Positions 16,682 through 25,590 are shown, numbered from the stretch's first letter. The stretch: 64,000 bases of DNA from Paenibacillus sp. FJAT-26967 (GCF_001541095.1 NZ_LMXH01000001.1:1762842-1826841), one strand, 5' to 3'. A program made the numbers and translations. The notes: generated by a model not told the origin, from the letters alone.

Positions 16682-17683
16682 ATGACTGCACATTCGACTG
16701 ACAAACCGCTTTTTCCTGTATGGATTGCTTTTGTTGTAGGGATCATAGGAATTTCTTTCTCCGCTATTTTCGTCCGCTGGAGTTCCGCTCCGGTAGCTGT
16801 AACCGCTATGTATCGTTTGCTTCTGACTACTCTAATCATGCTCCCGTTTTTGTTCCGGTACATAAAGGAAATTAGGGGCATTCGCTGGAAATCCCTTGCC
16901 TGGTTAATCAGCTCCGGTTTTTTCCTGGGGCTTCATTTTTTGCTGTGGATGGCTTCTCTATCCTATACAACGGTCGCTTCATCTACTGCTCTGCTGACAC
17001 TGGAGCCTATTTTTGTTATGGGCGGCGCCTATCTGATTTTCCGGCAAAAAAGCAGCTGGGGGACGATAGCCGGCATTCTGATCGCGATGATCGGAGCCGC
17101 TATGATTGGCTGGGGCGACTTCCGCTTCTCCGGCGAAGCACTGCGCGGGGACATCCTGTCCGTTGTGAGTGCCGCAGCGGTAGCCGTGCATATGCTGATC
17201 GGAAAATCGATGAGACAGTCGATGTCTGCGTTTGTCTACAGTTTCTTTGTTTTTCTAGCCGCGGGCGTTGTGCTCGGCCTTTACAATATCGTGCAGGGAA
17301 CTCCTCTGACGGGCTACAGCCAGACAGACTGGACCATGTTCCTGCTGCTTGCGATCGTACCGACTCTGTTCGGTCATTATTTGTTTAACTGGCTGCTTAA
17401 ATATATGAAGGCGGCAACGGTGTCGATGAGTGTGCTCGGGGAACCTCTCGGCTCTACGATCTTGGCCTATTACCTGCTCAGTGAAGCGATTACGGGCATC
17501 CAGGTCGGCGCAGGTTTCCTGCTGCTGTTCGGCATATGGCTGTTTATCCGCAGTCAGGGCAGAGAAATCGGACAGGATGAGCTGCTTGCGACTCCAGCGG
17601 TACCTGCGCCTCTTCCCGAGAAGCCGCTCACTTCCGGTGATGCGGCTGCATCAACCGCTAATCAACCGTCATCGTTCAGATGA
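16682..17683 (+). CDS. EamA-family (DMT superfamily) transporter
   Basis: 333 residues from ATG 16682, with GGAAGAGGA nine bases upstream; the in-frame TTG at 16655 has no ribosome site. About ten hydrophobic helices form two EamA halves: VGIIGISFSAIFVRWSSAPV opens the first, and GDILSVVSAAAVAVHMLIGK opens the second. The second half has the family-typical SVLGEPLGSTILAYYLLSE. The tail from about residue 305 is hydrophilic and Ala/Pro-rich. Family members export amino acids or other metabolites; the substrate is unknown. A TATACT at 16631-16636 may be its -10. Confidence 0.9.
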   Translation: MTAHSTDKPLFPVWIAFVVGIIGISFSAIFVRWSSAPVAVTAMYRLLLTTLIMLPFLFRYIKEIRGIRWKSLAWLISSGFFLGLHFLLWMASLSYTTVASSTALLTLEPIFVMGGAYLIFRQKSSWGTIAGILIAMIGAAMIGWGDFRFSGEALRGDILSVVSAAAVAVHMLIGKSMRQSMSAFVYSFFVFLAAGVVLGLYNIVQGTPLTGYSQTDWTMFLLLAIVPTLFGHYLFNWLLKYMKAATVSMSVLGEPLGSTILAYYLLSEAITGIQVGAGFLLLFGIWLFIRSQGREIGQDELLATPAVPAPLPEKPLTSGDAAASTANQPSSFR

Positions 17684-17708
17684 GAGAAACCACACAACCG
17701 TAAACAGA

Positions 17709-17737
17709 AGTCCGGACTCCAATGTCCGGCCTTTTTT
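17709..17737 (+). terminator. Terminator after the EamA transporter gene
   Basis: CCGGAC (17712-17717) pairs with GTCCGG (17724-17729), followed by CC and six T residues. The rest of the gap to 17962 is AT-rich and shows no gene; it must hold the promoter of the next operon, but I see no clear -35/-10 pair. Confidence 0.75.
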
Positions 17738-17962
17738 ATTTATGAACATATGTTACAGATCAGCCGCTCAAGATTTACCATTTTAAAAAAGAGAAGATAT
17801 ATGTTAAATTATATAAAGAAAACGATTACATTGGTTAAATAGACGATGGTGTTTCAGGTCTACAAGAACTGTGTAATTATTTAGCAAACTAACCATATAC
17901 ATAAAGCGGTCAGACGGTTCTTTACTGAGTCAATCCGCATTGTTGCCAAAGAGGGGGATGCC

Positions 17963-18691
17963 ATGATTAATTTTCGGGAAGTTAACAAGTACTATGGCTC
18001 TTTTCACGTACTCCAGAATATCAATCTCGAAGTTAAGCAGGGCGAGGTAGTGGTCGTAATCGGGCCTTCCGGATCGGGCAAAAGCACGATGCTGCGCTGT
18101 ATTAACCGCCTGGAAACGATTCAAAGCGGCGAGCTGACGGTTGAAGGTCTAGCTGTGAATGACAAGAAAACCGATATCAATAAGCTGCGCCGTGAGATTG
18201 GAATGGTGTTCCAGCACTTTAATCTGTATCCTCACAAAAAAGTAATCGACAACATTACCCTGGCTCCTATCAAAGTTCTCGGGTTGTCTAAGAAAGAAGC
18301 GGAAGAACGTGCCATGTTCTTTCTGGAGAAGGTAGGAATTCCGGACAAAGCCCAAACCTATCCTTCTAATTTGTCCGGAGGCCAGCAGCAGCGTGTGGCT
18401 ATAGCCAGAGGACTTGCGATGAAGCCCAAGATCATGCTGTTCGACGAGCCTACCTCAGCCTTGGATCCCGAAATGATCGGCGAAGTTCTGGACGTCATGA
18501 AAGCCCTTGCACGCGAGGGGATGACCATGGTCGTCGTCACGCATGAGATGGGGTTTGCCAGAGAAGTCGCAGACCGGGTCATCTTTATGGATCAAGGACA
18601 AATTGTGGAAGAAGCACTGCCTGAACAATTTTTCGCGAATCCGAGGGAAGAGAGAGCAAAATTGTTCTTGAGCCGCCTGTTTGCGCATTAA
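17963..18691 (+). CDS. glnQ: Polar amino-acid ABC transporter ATP-binding protein (GlnQ type)
   Basis: 242 residues. Walker A is GPSGSGKST, the signature is [17 protein letters not shown], and Walker B with the D-loop is [20 protein letters not shown]-loop residues are in [13 protein letters not shown]. The sequence is typical of the HisP/GlnQ subfamily that imports polar amino acids. It is first of four genes (ATPase, binding protein, permease, permease), the same order as B. subtilis glnQHMP. GAGGGGGATG precedes ATG 17963. Glutamine or glutamate is the likely substrate by gene order, not by any residue I can verify. Confidence 0.9.
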   Translation: MINFREVNKYYGSFHVLQNINLEVKQGEVVVVIGPSGSGKSTMLRCINRLETIQSGELTVEGLAVNDKKTDINKLRREIGMVFQHFNLYPHKKVIDNITLAPIKVLGLSKKEAEERAMFFLEKVGIPDKAQTYPSNLSGGQQQRVAIARGLAMKPKIMLFDEPTSALDPEMIGEVLDVMKALAREGMTMVVVTHEMGFAREVADRVIFMDQGQIVEEALPEQFFANPREERAKLFLSRLFAH

Positions 18692-18737
18692 TTGGGTAGA
18701 GGGCGATTATAAATAGGAGATTGAAAGGGGTCTTGAT

Positions 18738-19586
18738 ATGAAAAATCGGAAATTTTTTAAACTGGGGTTAATCATGCTGTCTCTTATGCTGGTTCTGGCT
18801 GCATGCGGCAAAGCAAAGGAGCCGGAAGGCGGCGGGAATGCATCGGATGCACCTGGCGGAGAAGCCAAGACCCTGGAGGCTATCAAGAAGCGCGATAAAC
18901 TGGTGGTCGGTGTCAAATACGATACGAACTTATTCGGCCTGAAAGACCCGGGTACCGGTCAGGTTAATGGGTTCGATATCGATATCGCCAAAGCGATTGC
19001 CAAAAAACTGCTTGGCGACGAAAACAAAATCGAGCTGAAAGAAGTGACTTCCAAGACTCGTATTCCGATGCTGAATAAGGGGGATATCGATGCGATTATC
19101 GCGACGATGACCATCTCCGAAGAGCGCAAGAAGGAAGTGGATTTCACGGATGTTTACTTCAAGGCAGGCCAGTCGCTGCTCGTGAAGAAAGGAAGCCCGA
19201 TCAAATCGATCGACGACGTGAAGGGCAAGAAGGGAATTAAAGTATTAGCGGTTAAAGGCTCCACTTCTGCGAAGAACATCCGCGAGAAAGCGCCCGATGC
19301 GCAAGTCCTTGAATTCGAGAACTACCAGGAAGCCTTCACCGCACTCAAGTCCGGTAAGGGTGAAGCTTTGACGACGGATAACGCAATCTTGTTCGGAATG
19401 ATGAAGCAGGACGCTAATTATGAAGTCGTTGGAGGCACGTTCACCGATGAGCCTTATGGCATCGCGATTCGCAAAGGCGACGCGGAATTCGTTAAAGCCG
19501 TCAACGATACGCTGAAAGAAATGAAGGACAGCGGCGAGTACGCTAAAATACACGAAAAGTGGATCGGCGAGAAACCAGCGCAGTAA
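18738..19586 (+). CDS. glnH: Amino-acid ABC transporter substrate-binding lipoprotein (GlnH type)
   Basis: 282 residues. A lipoprotein signal peptide ends in LVLAAC with C23 as the lipidated residue, so it is tethered outside the membrane. A disordered Gly/Glu-rich linker follows. The two-lobe type 3 binding fold shows LVVGVKYDTNLFGLKDPGTG, GFDIDIAKAIAKKL, TMTISEERKKEVDFTDVYF and EPYGIAIRKGDAEFVKAVND. It captures the amino acid and delivers it to the permeases encoded next. A strong hairpin with a T run lies directly after its stop (19593-19624), which would give more binding protein than permease mRNA. Confidence 0.92.
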   Translation: MKNRKFFKLGLIMLSLMLVLAACGKAKEPEGGGNASDAPGGEAKTLEAIKKRDKLVVGVKYDTNLFGLKDPGTGQVNGFDIDIAKAIAKKLLGDENKIELKEVTSKTRIPMLNKGDIDAIIATMTISEERKKEVDFTDVYFKAGQSLLVKKGSPIKSIDDVKGKKGIKVLAVKGSTSAKNIREKAPDAQVLEFENYQEAFTALKSGKGEALTTDNAILFGMMKQDANYEVVGGTFTDEPYGIAIRKGDAEFVKAVNDTLKEMKDSGEYAKIHEKWIGEKPAQ

Positions 19587-19592
19587 TCAAGG

Positions 19593-19624
19593 CGGGATAA
19601 GCGGTCATCCGCTTGTCCCGTTTT
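19593..19624 (+). terminator. Intra-operon terminator/attenuator between binding protein and permease genes
   Basis: CGGGATAAGCGG (19593-19604) pairs with CCGCTTGTCCCG (19609-19620) around a four-base loop, followed by TTTTATT. No clear new promoter is visible before the permease, so partial read-through is likely. Confidence 0.8.
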
Positions 19625-19671
19625 ATTCCCTTAACGAGGTAACATAGACGGATAGAATTGAGGTGCTGCCG

Positions 19672-20319
19672 GTGGACTTGAGCGTAATCGTTGAACATTG
19701 GGACAGATACATAGAAGGATTCGGCAATACCGTTTTGGTCAGCTTACTATCACTCGTACTCAGTTTTCTGCTCGGGGCGCTGATTGCCGTTCTCCGCATT
19801 TCGCCTATTAAGATTTTGCGGATTGTAAGTGCGGCTTATGTGGAATTCGTCAAGAACATTCCGCTTCTGTTGATCATCTTTTTCTTTTACTACGGTTCAT
19901 CCGAATTGGGGTTGTCGCTGGATGGGTTCACAGCAGGTACGATCGGATTGACCATTTATACCTCGGCCTTTATCGCCGAAGCGATCCGTGCCGGTATCCT
20001 TGCCGTGCCTAAGGGCCAGACAGAAGCCGCGCGTTCATCAGGCCTTACCTATGGGCAGACAATGATCCATATCGTATTGCCGCAGGCGATCAAGATTGTT
20101 GTTCCCCCGCTCGGCAACCAGTTTCTGAATCTCATTAAGAATTCTTCCATTCTTGGTGTAATTGCGGGTATGGATCTGATGTATTTCGGCGATCTGATTA
20201 ACTCCGATACACTGGATACCGTCAACGTATATATCGGGGTAGCGCTATTCTACCTGGTGCTTACCGTGCCGCTCAGTTTTGGTGTGAGGTATCTGGAGAA
20301 ACGGATGGCGCGTACTTAA
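19672..20319 (+). CDS. glnM: Amino-acid ABC transporter permease (GlnM type)
   Basis: 215 residues from GTG 19672; AGGTG lies six bases upstream and GTG 19663 would overlap it. About five membrane helices, with the HisMQ-type EAA loop GQTEAARSSGLTYGQTMIHIVLPQAIKIVVPPLGN, of which the central EAARSSGL and the IVLPQA residues contact the ATPase. The N-terminal helix pattern GFGNTVLVSLLSLVLSFLLG is standard for the family. It forms a heterodimer with the following permease. Confidence 0.9.
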   Translation: MDLSVIVEHWDRYIEGFGNTVLVSLLSLVLSFLLGALIAVLRISPIKILRIVSAAYVEFVKNIPLLLIIFFFYYGSSELGLSLDGFTAGTIGLTIYTSAFIAEAIRAGILAVPKGQTEAARSSGLTYGQTMIHIVLPQAIKIVVPPLGNQFLNLIKNSSILGVIAGMDLMYFGDLINSDTLDTVNVYIGVALFYLVLTVPLSFGVRYLEKRMART

Positions 20320-20377
20320 ATGAAGTGGACCAATGAACAGGAACACGATTCGGTGAATGTAAAAGTGGGGTGTCGGA

Positions 20378-21031
20378 ATGGACTTTGCTGGAGCTTATAC
20401 AAGCGACCATCTTATTTATTTGCTTAAAGGTTTTCTGGTTACACTTGAAATGGCGGCCATTGCTATTGTCCTCAGTTTTGTGATCGGCAGCTTGATCGGC
20501 GTGATCCGATATTCCAAAATCCCGGTGCTGAGTCAGCTTATGGGTGTGTGGGTAGAGTTAATCCGCAATTTGCCGCTGCTGTTAATCATTTTCTTCGTCT
20601 ATTTCGCGGTTCCCGAGATCACGGGCTGGAACATGAGCATCCTCACCTCCGCTATTATCTCACTGACGATTTTCGAGTCAGCTATGATTGCGGAAATAAT
20701 ACGAGGCGGCCTGAATTCGATCGATAAAGGTCAAATTGAGGCTTCGCGTTCTTCGGGCTTGTCCTACGTGCAAACCTTGTGGCATATCGTCTTCCCTCAA
20801 GCCCTTCGGCGTATGGTTCCCCCGATGGTCAGCCAGTTTATTTCCCTGCTCAAAGATACATCGCTCACGGTTATTATCGCTGCGCCGGAGCTGGTGCATA
20901 ACGCGCAGATCATTAACGGAGCTTCTCAGCAATATGTCATCCCTATATTCTTGCTTGTCGCGCTTATGTACTTCACGGTGAACTACTGCATCGCTTTATT
21001 CGCGCAGCGGTTTGAGCTTAAGCGTACCTGA
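20378..21031 (+). CDS. glnP: Amino-acid ABC transporter permease (GlnP type)
   Basis: 217 residues, similar in layout to the preceding permease (KGFLVTLEMAAIAIVLSFVIG at the start). Its EAA loop reads GQIEASRSSGLSYVQTLWHI, continuing VFPQALRRMVPPM. Five to six hydrophobic helices. It is 58 bases after GlnM and is the last gene of the operon, with a strong terminator 75 bases after the stop. With GlnM it makes the membrane channel of the importer. Confidence 0.9.
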   Translation: MDFAGAYTSDHLIYLLKGFLVTLEMAAIAIVLSFVIGSLIGVIRYSKIPVLSQLMGVWVELIRNLPLLLIIFFVYFAVPEITGWNMSILTSAIISLTIFESAMIAEIIRGGLNSIDKGQIEASRSSGLSYVQTLWHIVFPQALRRMVPPMVSQFISLLKDTSLTVIIAAPELVHNAQIINGASQQYVIPIFLLVALMYFTVNYCIALFAQRFELKRT

Positions 21032-21105
21032 GTTAAATAATAGGGATGAACCAGGAACGGAATAGGCAGACCGCGGCAGCATATCACTCGCGGCGCTCGC
21101 AAAAT

Positions 21106-21149
21106 ACCGCTTCAAACGGAGGATGAAACTTCGTTTGAAGCGGTTTTTA
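21106..21149. terminator. Bidirectional terminator between glnP and the M20 amidohydrolase gene
   Basis: A perfect 13-base-pair stem, ACCGCTTCAAACG (21106-21118) with CGTTTGAAGCGGT (21132-21144), with T residues on the right and A residues on the left. Confidence 0.92.
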
Positions 21150-21158
21150 GTATATAGG

Positions 21159-22334
21159 CTATTCCGCTTTCATGCGGGAACGCTGAAATTCCGCTTTGAT
21201 CTCCGTGAGAAGCTCAGGATGCGTCATGACATCATAAGCGGTAACGGCCAGCATCTTGGCCGTGAAGATCATCGCATCCAGAGCCTGCCGCCGCATAGCC
21301 CCGTCCCGGAACTCAGGCGTATGAAGCAGATGCCGCTCATCAATCACCTTCATATAAGGGTGGATGGTGGGACAATGCAGGGATACGTTGCCCAGATCCA
21401 GTGAACCGTGGTCCTTGCCGGACTGGATCTGATCTTCGGTGATTCCGAAAGCCTCCAAATTGCGGTTGAAGACGGCAGACAAAGTTTCATTCGTGTTCAG
21501 TTCATCGTAGGAATACTCATAGTTAGACGTTTGCAGCGTACAGCCCGTCTGCAGCGCAGCTCCTTCGGCGCACTTGAGCACCTTGGCGACGACTTCATCC
21601 GTATACGCACGCGTCGAGGAGCGCACATAGAATTGTGCAACGGCATAGTCGGGAATGATATTCGCGGCCTTGCCTCCCTCGGTGATCACACCATGAATGC
21701 GCACATCGCTGCGGAGCTGCTGTCTAAGCGCATTCATGGAGTTGAACAGCAGGAGCACAGCATCCAGCGCGTTCACGCCCTCATAGGGAGAAGCGGCGGC
21801 GTGCGCGGCTTTGCCGAAGTATTCGAATTGTATCGCATCCAGCGCCAGCGATTCGCCTGAACGCTCATACGTGTAATACGGATGAGCCATTAGAGCAAAG
21901 TCCACGTCGTCGAACAATCCCGCCTTGGACATCGGAACTTTGGCTCCTTTGGTCTCCTCGGCAGGCGTCCCGTACACGCGGATAACGCCTCCAATCTCAT
22001 CGAGAACCGATTTGAGGCCGACTGCAGCGCCGATACTCATCATGCAGATGAGATGATGGCCGCAGGCATGGCCAAGCTCCGGCAGGGCGTCATACTCAGC
22101 CAGAAAGGCCACAGTAGGGCCGGGCTTGCCCGAGTCGTACACGGCGATAAAGCTCGTCGGAATATCGAGAACGCCCCGTTCGACTTGAAAGCCGTGACTT
22201 TCCAGTTCCTTGGTCAGCCGGTCCGCTGCCAAATATTCTTCATGGCCAAGCTCAGGGTTCTGGCCGATATAGGTTGAAATGGACTGGAAGTCGGAAGCGT
22301 GTCCATCAATTGTTGTATAAATGAGTTCTTTCAT
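21159..22334 (-). CDS. M20-family metallo-amidohydrolase (AbgB / PM20D2-like)
   Basis: 391 residues from ATG 22334 with GGAGGAGC upstream. The metal-binding residues are in AFLAEYDALPELGHACGHH, then GTPAEETKGAKVPM (catalytic Glu and metal ligand), MAHPYYTYERSG and SGKDHGSLDLGNVS. A lid or dimerisation domain spans about 180-290 (FEYFGKAAHAAASPYEGVNALDA). The HACGHH form and the EETKGAK motif point to the M20D-type group that cleaves N-acyl or aminobenzoyl-glutamate and dipeptide amides. The exact substrate is unknown. It is transcribed alone, towards the amino-acid importer. Confidence 0.88.
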   Translation of the reverse strand: MKELIYTTIDGHASDFQSISTYIGQNPELGHEEYLAADRLTKELESHGFQVERGVLDIPTSFIAVYDSGKPGPTVAFLAEYDALPELGHACGHHLICMMSIGAAVGLKSVLDEIGGVIRVYGTPAEETKGAKVPMSKAGLFDDVDFALMAHPYYTYERSGESLALDAIQFEYFGKAAHAAASPYEGVNALDAVLLLFNSMNALRQQLRSDVRIHGVITEGGKAANIIPDYAVAQFYVRSSTRAYTDEVVAKVLKCAEGAALQTGCTLQTSNYEYSYDELNTNETLSAVFNRNLEAFGITEDQIQSGKDHGSLDLGNVSLHCPTIHPYMKVIDERHLLHTPEFRDGAMRRQALDAMIFTAKMLAVTAYDVMTHPELLTEIKAEFQRSRMKAE

Positions 22335-22534
22335 AGTGCAGCTCCTCCGGATTTATGCGATAAAGTCTGTTCAGGACCAGCATGGGATATGTAACGCATC
22401 ACGTTTATTGTAATACAAACGGGCTCCAGCTACCACTAAAGCAGCCTTTCGGTTACAATAAACCGGCAGGGCGGTTTTTATACACGCCTCTTCAAGATTC
22501 CATTCATATAAGGACACATATAGGGGGAACGAAT

Positions 22535-22840
22535 ATGAACAAATATGGCGCGGAACATTTGCAGGACCACCGTTTTACACTGGAATGCGGGGAAATAGAG
22601 CGCAGAGGGCCTTGGATCGACGTGCGCCTTAACCTGTTGACGGAGCCGGGGCAGATGCTGCCGGAGGATCTGAGCGATCCCAGCGTGTATGTTATTTGCA
22701 ATCTGGAAGGAACGATCGTTCAATATATCCTTCTCGATGAAGGCTGCGATAGTGAATTTATGTTTACCCCCGCGGAAAAAGAGCAGATTGCCGCCTTTAT
22801 TCGGCAACACTGCAGTGCCTCTATTAAATCTTTAAGCTGA
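22535..22840 (+). CDS. Small conserved-looking protein of unknown function
   Basis: 101 residues from ATG 22535, chosen for the AGGGGGAA ribosome site; an open frame continues upstream to 22382 but has no such site. No signal peptide or membrane helix. The sequence is acidic and reads as a folded alpha/beta protein (FTLECGEIERRGPWIDVRL; VYVICNLEGTIVQYILLDEG). I do not recognise the family. It stands alone, 75 bases ahead of the SGNH hydrolase gene. Confidence 0.75.
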   Translation: MNKYGAEHLQDHRFTLECGEIERRGPWIDVRLNLLTEPGQMLPEDLSDPSVYVICNLEGTIVQYILLDEGCDSEFMFTPAEKEQIAAFIRQHCSASIKSLS

Positions 22841-22915
22841 GCATAAAAGCAGAGACCTTTCGGAGCGGGATTTAATATACTGGAGTATACAATGTCAAGA
22901 CAGGGGGGAATTCCT

Positions 22916-23569
22916 ATGAGCGAAGCGATTCGTTACTGCGCTTTCGGAGATTCGCTTACGGTAGGCACAGGTGATAATACGGGCCGGGGCTTTGCCGGAC
23001 GCTATCGTGATTATGCCCAAGAGGTGCTGAAACGCCCCGTTACTCTGCGCAACGCCGGTACCAAGGGAGCCACTTCCGGCGAACTGCTCCAGTTCCTCCG
23101 CAACGAAGGTGAACTTAGACGCGGGCTGGGTAGCGCCGGCATCGTCACTCTTACCGCGGGCGGTAATGATCTCATCCGGGCGGCTCAGCCATACATCGCG
23201 GGCCGCGATACAGCCGTTCTCAAGAACAGCCTGCGCGCGTATGGTTCTAATCTCAGGCAGATGGTCCGCTGGATTCAGCATTCGACCCCTGCGGGATCGG
23301 CAGGCCCCCTAATCATTCTGATTGGGCTGTACAACCCGATTCCGATGCTGCCGGAGGCCGAATTCTGGATTAAGCGCTTCAATACCGCGACAGCCAAGAT
23401 GCAATCGGACTCAGTAAGATACGTCGGTATATATGACGCTTTTAAAGGGTCGGAAAGCCGGCTCGTTTCATCCGACTTGTTTCACCCCAATACAGAGGGG
23501 TATAAGGTCATTGGCGCACAGATCGCCCGGACGGTAAAGCTTACCTCCTACTCGAATAAGTGGAATTAA
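22916..23569 (+). CDS. SGNH/GDSL-family hydrolase
   Basis: 217 residues from ATG 22916 (AGGGGGGAA at good spacing; an in-frame ATG at 22892 lacks one). The block I motif is FGDSLTVGTGD with catalytic Ser13, block II has the Gly in RNAGTKGATSGEL, block III is TLTAGGNDLIRAA with the Asn, and block V is SSDLFHPNTEGYKVIG with the Asp and His. This is a complete SGNH esterase/lipase set. It lacks a signal peptide, unlike many lipolytic relatives, so it is probably cytoplasmic. The substrate is unknown. Confidence 0.92.
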   Translation: MSEAIRYCAFGDSLTVGTGDNTGRGFAGRYRDYAQEVLKRPVTLRNAGTKGATSGELLQFLRNEGELRRGLGSAGIVTLTAGGNDLIRAAQPYIAGRDTAVLKNSLRAYGSNLRQMVRWIQHSTPAGSAGPLIILIGLYNPIPMLPEAEFWIKRFNTATAKMQSDSVRYVGIYDAFKGSESRLVSSDLFHPNTEGYKVIGAQIARTVKLTSYSNKWN

Positions 23570-23603
23570 AAAACAGTGAAGCATGATCGCCTCACTGTTT
23601 TTG
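23568..23603. terminator. Bidirectional terminator between SGNH hydrolase and trhA
   Basis: AAAAACAGTGA (23569-23579) pairs with TCACTGTTTTT (23592-23602); the left arm overlaps the SGNH stop codon. Confidence 0.9.
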
Positions 23604-23615
23604 TTTTGGATTTTT

Positions 23616-24251
23616 TTAATGGGGGACAGGCAGCACTTGAAGTACGGCAAAGAAATGACAGACACTGCCTCCGATAACAAAGGAATGCCAGATAGCATGG
23701 TGGTATGGTATACGTCTCCACAGATAGAAGACCGTCCCGATCGTGTACACGACGCCGCCTGCAACGAGCCACGCAACTCCTCCTATAGAAAGGTTCTCCG
23801 CCAGAGGCTTGATGGCCAGTACAATAATCCAGCCCATCCCTATGTAGCAAATCGTAGACAGTACGATAAATTTTTTGACGAAGAAGATCTTCAGGATGAT
23901 ACCCAGGATGGCAAGCCCCCACACAATTCCGAATATCGTCCATCCGAGCGCTCCCCGGAGAGTGACCAGCATAAACGGGGTGTATGATCCCGCTATTAAC
24001 AAATAAATCGCCGAGTGATCCATGATTTCAAAAATATCCTTCAAGCGGCCTCCCGGCGCACTATGTACAAGAGTCGAACAGAGATAGAGAACGATCAGGG
24101 AAATACCGAAAATACTGAAGCTGACGACGTGCCAGGCGTCTCCATATCTCGTTGATTGAATGAGCAAGAGTACAAAAGCGGCTATGCTGAGCAGGGTGCC
24201 GATTCCATGTGAGACTGCGTTTGCGACTTCCTCGCGCGGTGAATATTCCAT
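23616..24251 (-). CDS. trhA: TrhA / hemolysin III family membrane protein
   Basis: 211 residues and seven hydrophobic helices, with AAGGAGG before ATG 24251. It has the conserved PAQR/hemolysin III residues: ANAVSHGIGT at the N-terminus, TLVHSAPG, the central IMDHSAIYLLIAGSYTPF, and the C-terminal YHHAIWHSFVIGGSVCHF with the metal-binding His residues. The family is linked to membrane fluidity homeostasis in bacteria (TrhA) and was first described as hemolysin III in Bacillus cereus. Its own function is predicted from family membership only. Monocistronic. Confidence 0.92.
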   Translation of the reverse strand: MEYSPREEVANAVSHGIGTLLSIAAFVLLLIQSTRYGDAWHVVSFSIFGISLIVLYLCSTLVHSAPGGRLKDIFEIMDHSAIYLLIAGSYTPFMLVTLRGALGWTIFGIVWGLAILGIILKIFFVKKFIVLSTICYIGMGWIIVLAIKPLAENLSIGGVAWLVAGGVVYTIGTVFYLWRRIPYHHAIWHSFVIGGSVCHFFAVLQVLPVPH

Positions 24252-24416
24252 TCTAATCCTCCTTGCCTATTGAGGGGTCCATGACCCGTACAGGTTCTTT
24301 GTTTACAAAGTTTGTTATGAGTTGATATAGTCTTAGACGCTGCTTAGAACCGATACCCTTCAAATAAATAATCTCCCCTATGATTTACCCCGTTTGCAGG
24401 AATTAAATTCGGGAAC

Positions 24417-24448
24417 GTTATCTATAAACGAAAAATGTTATCTATAAA
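24417..24448. promoter_or_regulatory. Direct repeat GTTATCTATAAA, 20 bp apart, upstream of the artP-type operon
   Basis: GTTATCTATAAA occurs at 24417-24428 and again at 24437-24448, starting exactly 20 bases apart, about two helical turns. They lie some 190 bases before the binding-protein gene. The intergenic region 24252-24637 holds no gene that I can see. It also has a TGCATAAATATACA-like element (minus strand of 24492-24505) that weakly resembles an arginine-repressor box; this is a low-confidence reading. Confidence 0.45.
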
Positions 24449-24637
24449 ACAAAAGAGGAGGAAACCGGCGAATACAAATCCTGTATATTTATGCATCAAA
24501 AGCGTGAAATCATTACCATACAGAGCATGAACGCAAATATCCTTGCATAAAATGTGAGTATTCGATATACTAATTCATGTTCTTTACATTATTGACCCTA
24601 CGTTAATTAAAAAACGATCATAAAAGGAGCTTTTATC

Positions 24638-25444
24638 ATGAAAAAATGGGGACTAACACTCGTCGCAATTGTACTTTCCCTGAGCCTCATTGCTGCTTGC
24701 GGGCAAAAGCCTGAAGCACAGCCTGGAGAAAGCGGCGCCGACGCTCAGAAGAAAACAATCACACTCGGAACGAGCGCAGATTATCCGCCATACGAATTTC
24801 ATAAATCCGTTGACGGCAAGGATCAGATTATCGGTTTCGACATTATGATTGCGCAAGAAATCGCGAAAGACATGGGAGCGGAGCTGGTTGTCCGCGATAT
24901 GAAATTCGACGGTCTTCTTCCGGCCCTTCAAACGGGTAATGTAGATATGATTCTCTCGGGTATGACACCGACTGAGGAACGTAAAAAGAGTGTGGATTTC
25001 TCCAAAACCTACTATACTGCAAAGCAGATGATCGTAGTTCGTGCGGAAGATAAAGAGCAGTACAAGACCATGGAAAGTTTGACCGGCAAAAGAATTGTCG
25101 TTCAGAAAGCTTCTATTCAAGAAACAGTAGCTAAAGAACAGATTAAAGATGCCAAGATCAAAACGTTAAGTAAAATTACGGATATCGTGCTGGAGCTGAA
25201 AAATAAAAATGCCGACGCGGCTATTATTGAACTTCCGGTAGCTACTTCTCATGTGAACAAAGACAAGACGATCGTTATCGCTGAAGCCACTCCTTCTGTA
25301 GAAGAAGCAGGTTCTGCGGTTGCTTTTAAGAAAGGCAGCCAGGAAATGGTCGACCAGGCCAATAAAACGATCGACCGCCTCATTGCCGAGAAGAAAATCG
25401 AACAATTCGTAACGGAAGCATCAAATCAGGTCGAAGCCGAATAA
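24638..25444 (+). CDS. Amino-acid ABC transporter substrate-binding lipoprotein (ArtP/YqiX type)
   Basis: 268 residues. A lipoprotein signal peptide ends LSLIAAC with C21 lipidated. The binding fold has ITLGTSADYPPYEFHKSVDG, IIGFDIMIAQEIAKDMGAEL, MKFDGLLPALQTGNVDMILS and GMTPTEERKKSVDFSKTYY, typical of arginine, lysine and related basic amino-acid binding proteins. Gene order (binding protein, permease, ATPase) equals B. subtilis artPQR (yqiXYZ), so arginine is the best guess for the substrate. AAAAGGAGC precedes the ATG. A terminator-like hairpin follows the stop. Confidence 0.9.
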   Translation: MKKWGLTLVAIVLSLSLIAACGQKPEAQPGESGADAQKKTITLGTSADYPPYEFHKSVDGKDQIIGFDIMIAQEIAKDMGAELVVRDMKFDGLLPALQTGNVDMILSGMTPTEERKKSVDFSKTYYTAKQMIVVRAEDKEQYKTMESLTGKRIVVQKASIQETVAKEQIKDAKIKTLSKITDIVLELKNKNADAAIIELPVATSHVNKDKTIVIAEATPSVEEAGSAVAFKKGSQEMVDQANKTIDRLIAEKKIEQFVTEASNQVEAE

Positions 25445-25481
25445 CACGGTATGAAATGCAGGATCTTGCATGTAGATCGGG

Positions 25482-25513
25482 ATAGCGGAGAAACCTCCGC
25501 TATTTTCTTTTTT
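25482..25513 (+). terminator. Intra-operon terminator after the artP-type gene
   Basis: ATAGCGGAG (25482-25490), a four-base loop, CTCCGCTAT (25495-25503), then a T-rich run. Confidence 0.8.
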
Positions 25514-25520
25514 CAAGGGA

Positions 25521-25549
25521 TGGTCACGCGGGTACTAGGAAGGTATAAT
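25521..25549 (+). promoter_or_regulatory. Possible secondary promoter for the permease and ATPase genes
   Basis: TGGTCA (25521-25526), 17 bases, TATAAT (25544-25549). The -35 is weak and the -10 is perfect. It lies between the internal terminator and the permease start. Confidence 0.5.
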
Positions 25550-25590
25550 AATCGTTGTCCATCCGCATTTAAAGGAGGAACAGGCAGCCC

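Noticed and set aside
24252-24637. Lysine riboswitch or T-box ahead of the artP-type operon
   Set aside because: I found neither the conserved T-box sequence (AGGGTGGNACCGCG type) nor lysine-aptamer signatures, and no terminator just before the gene.
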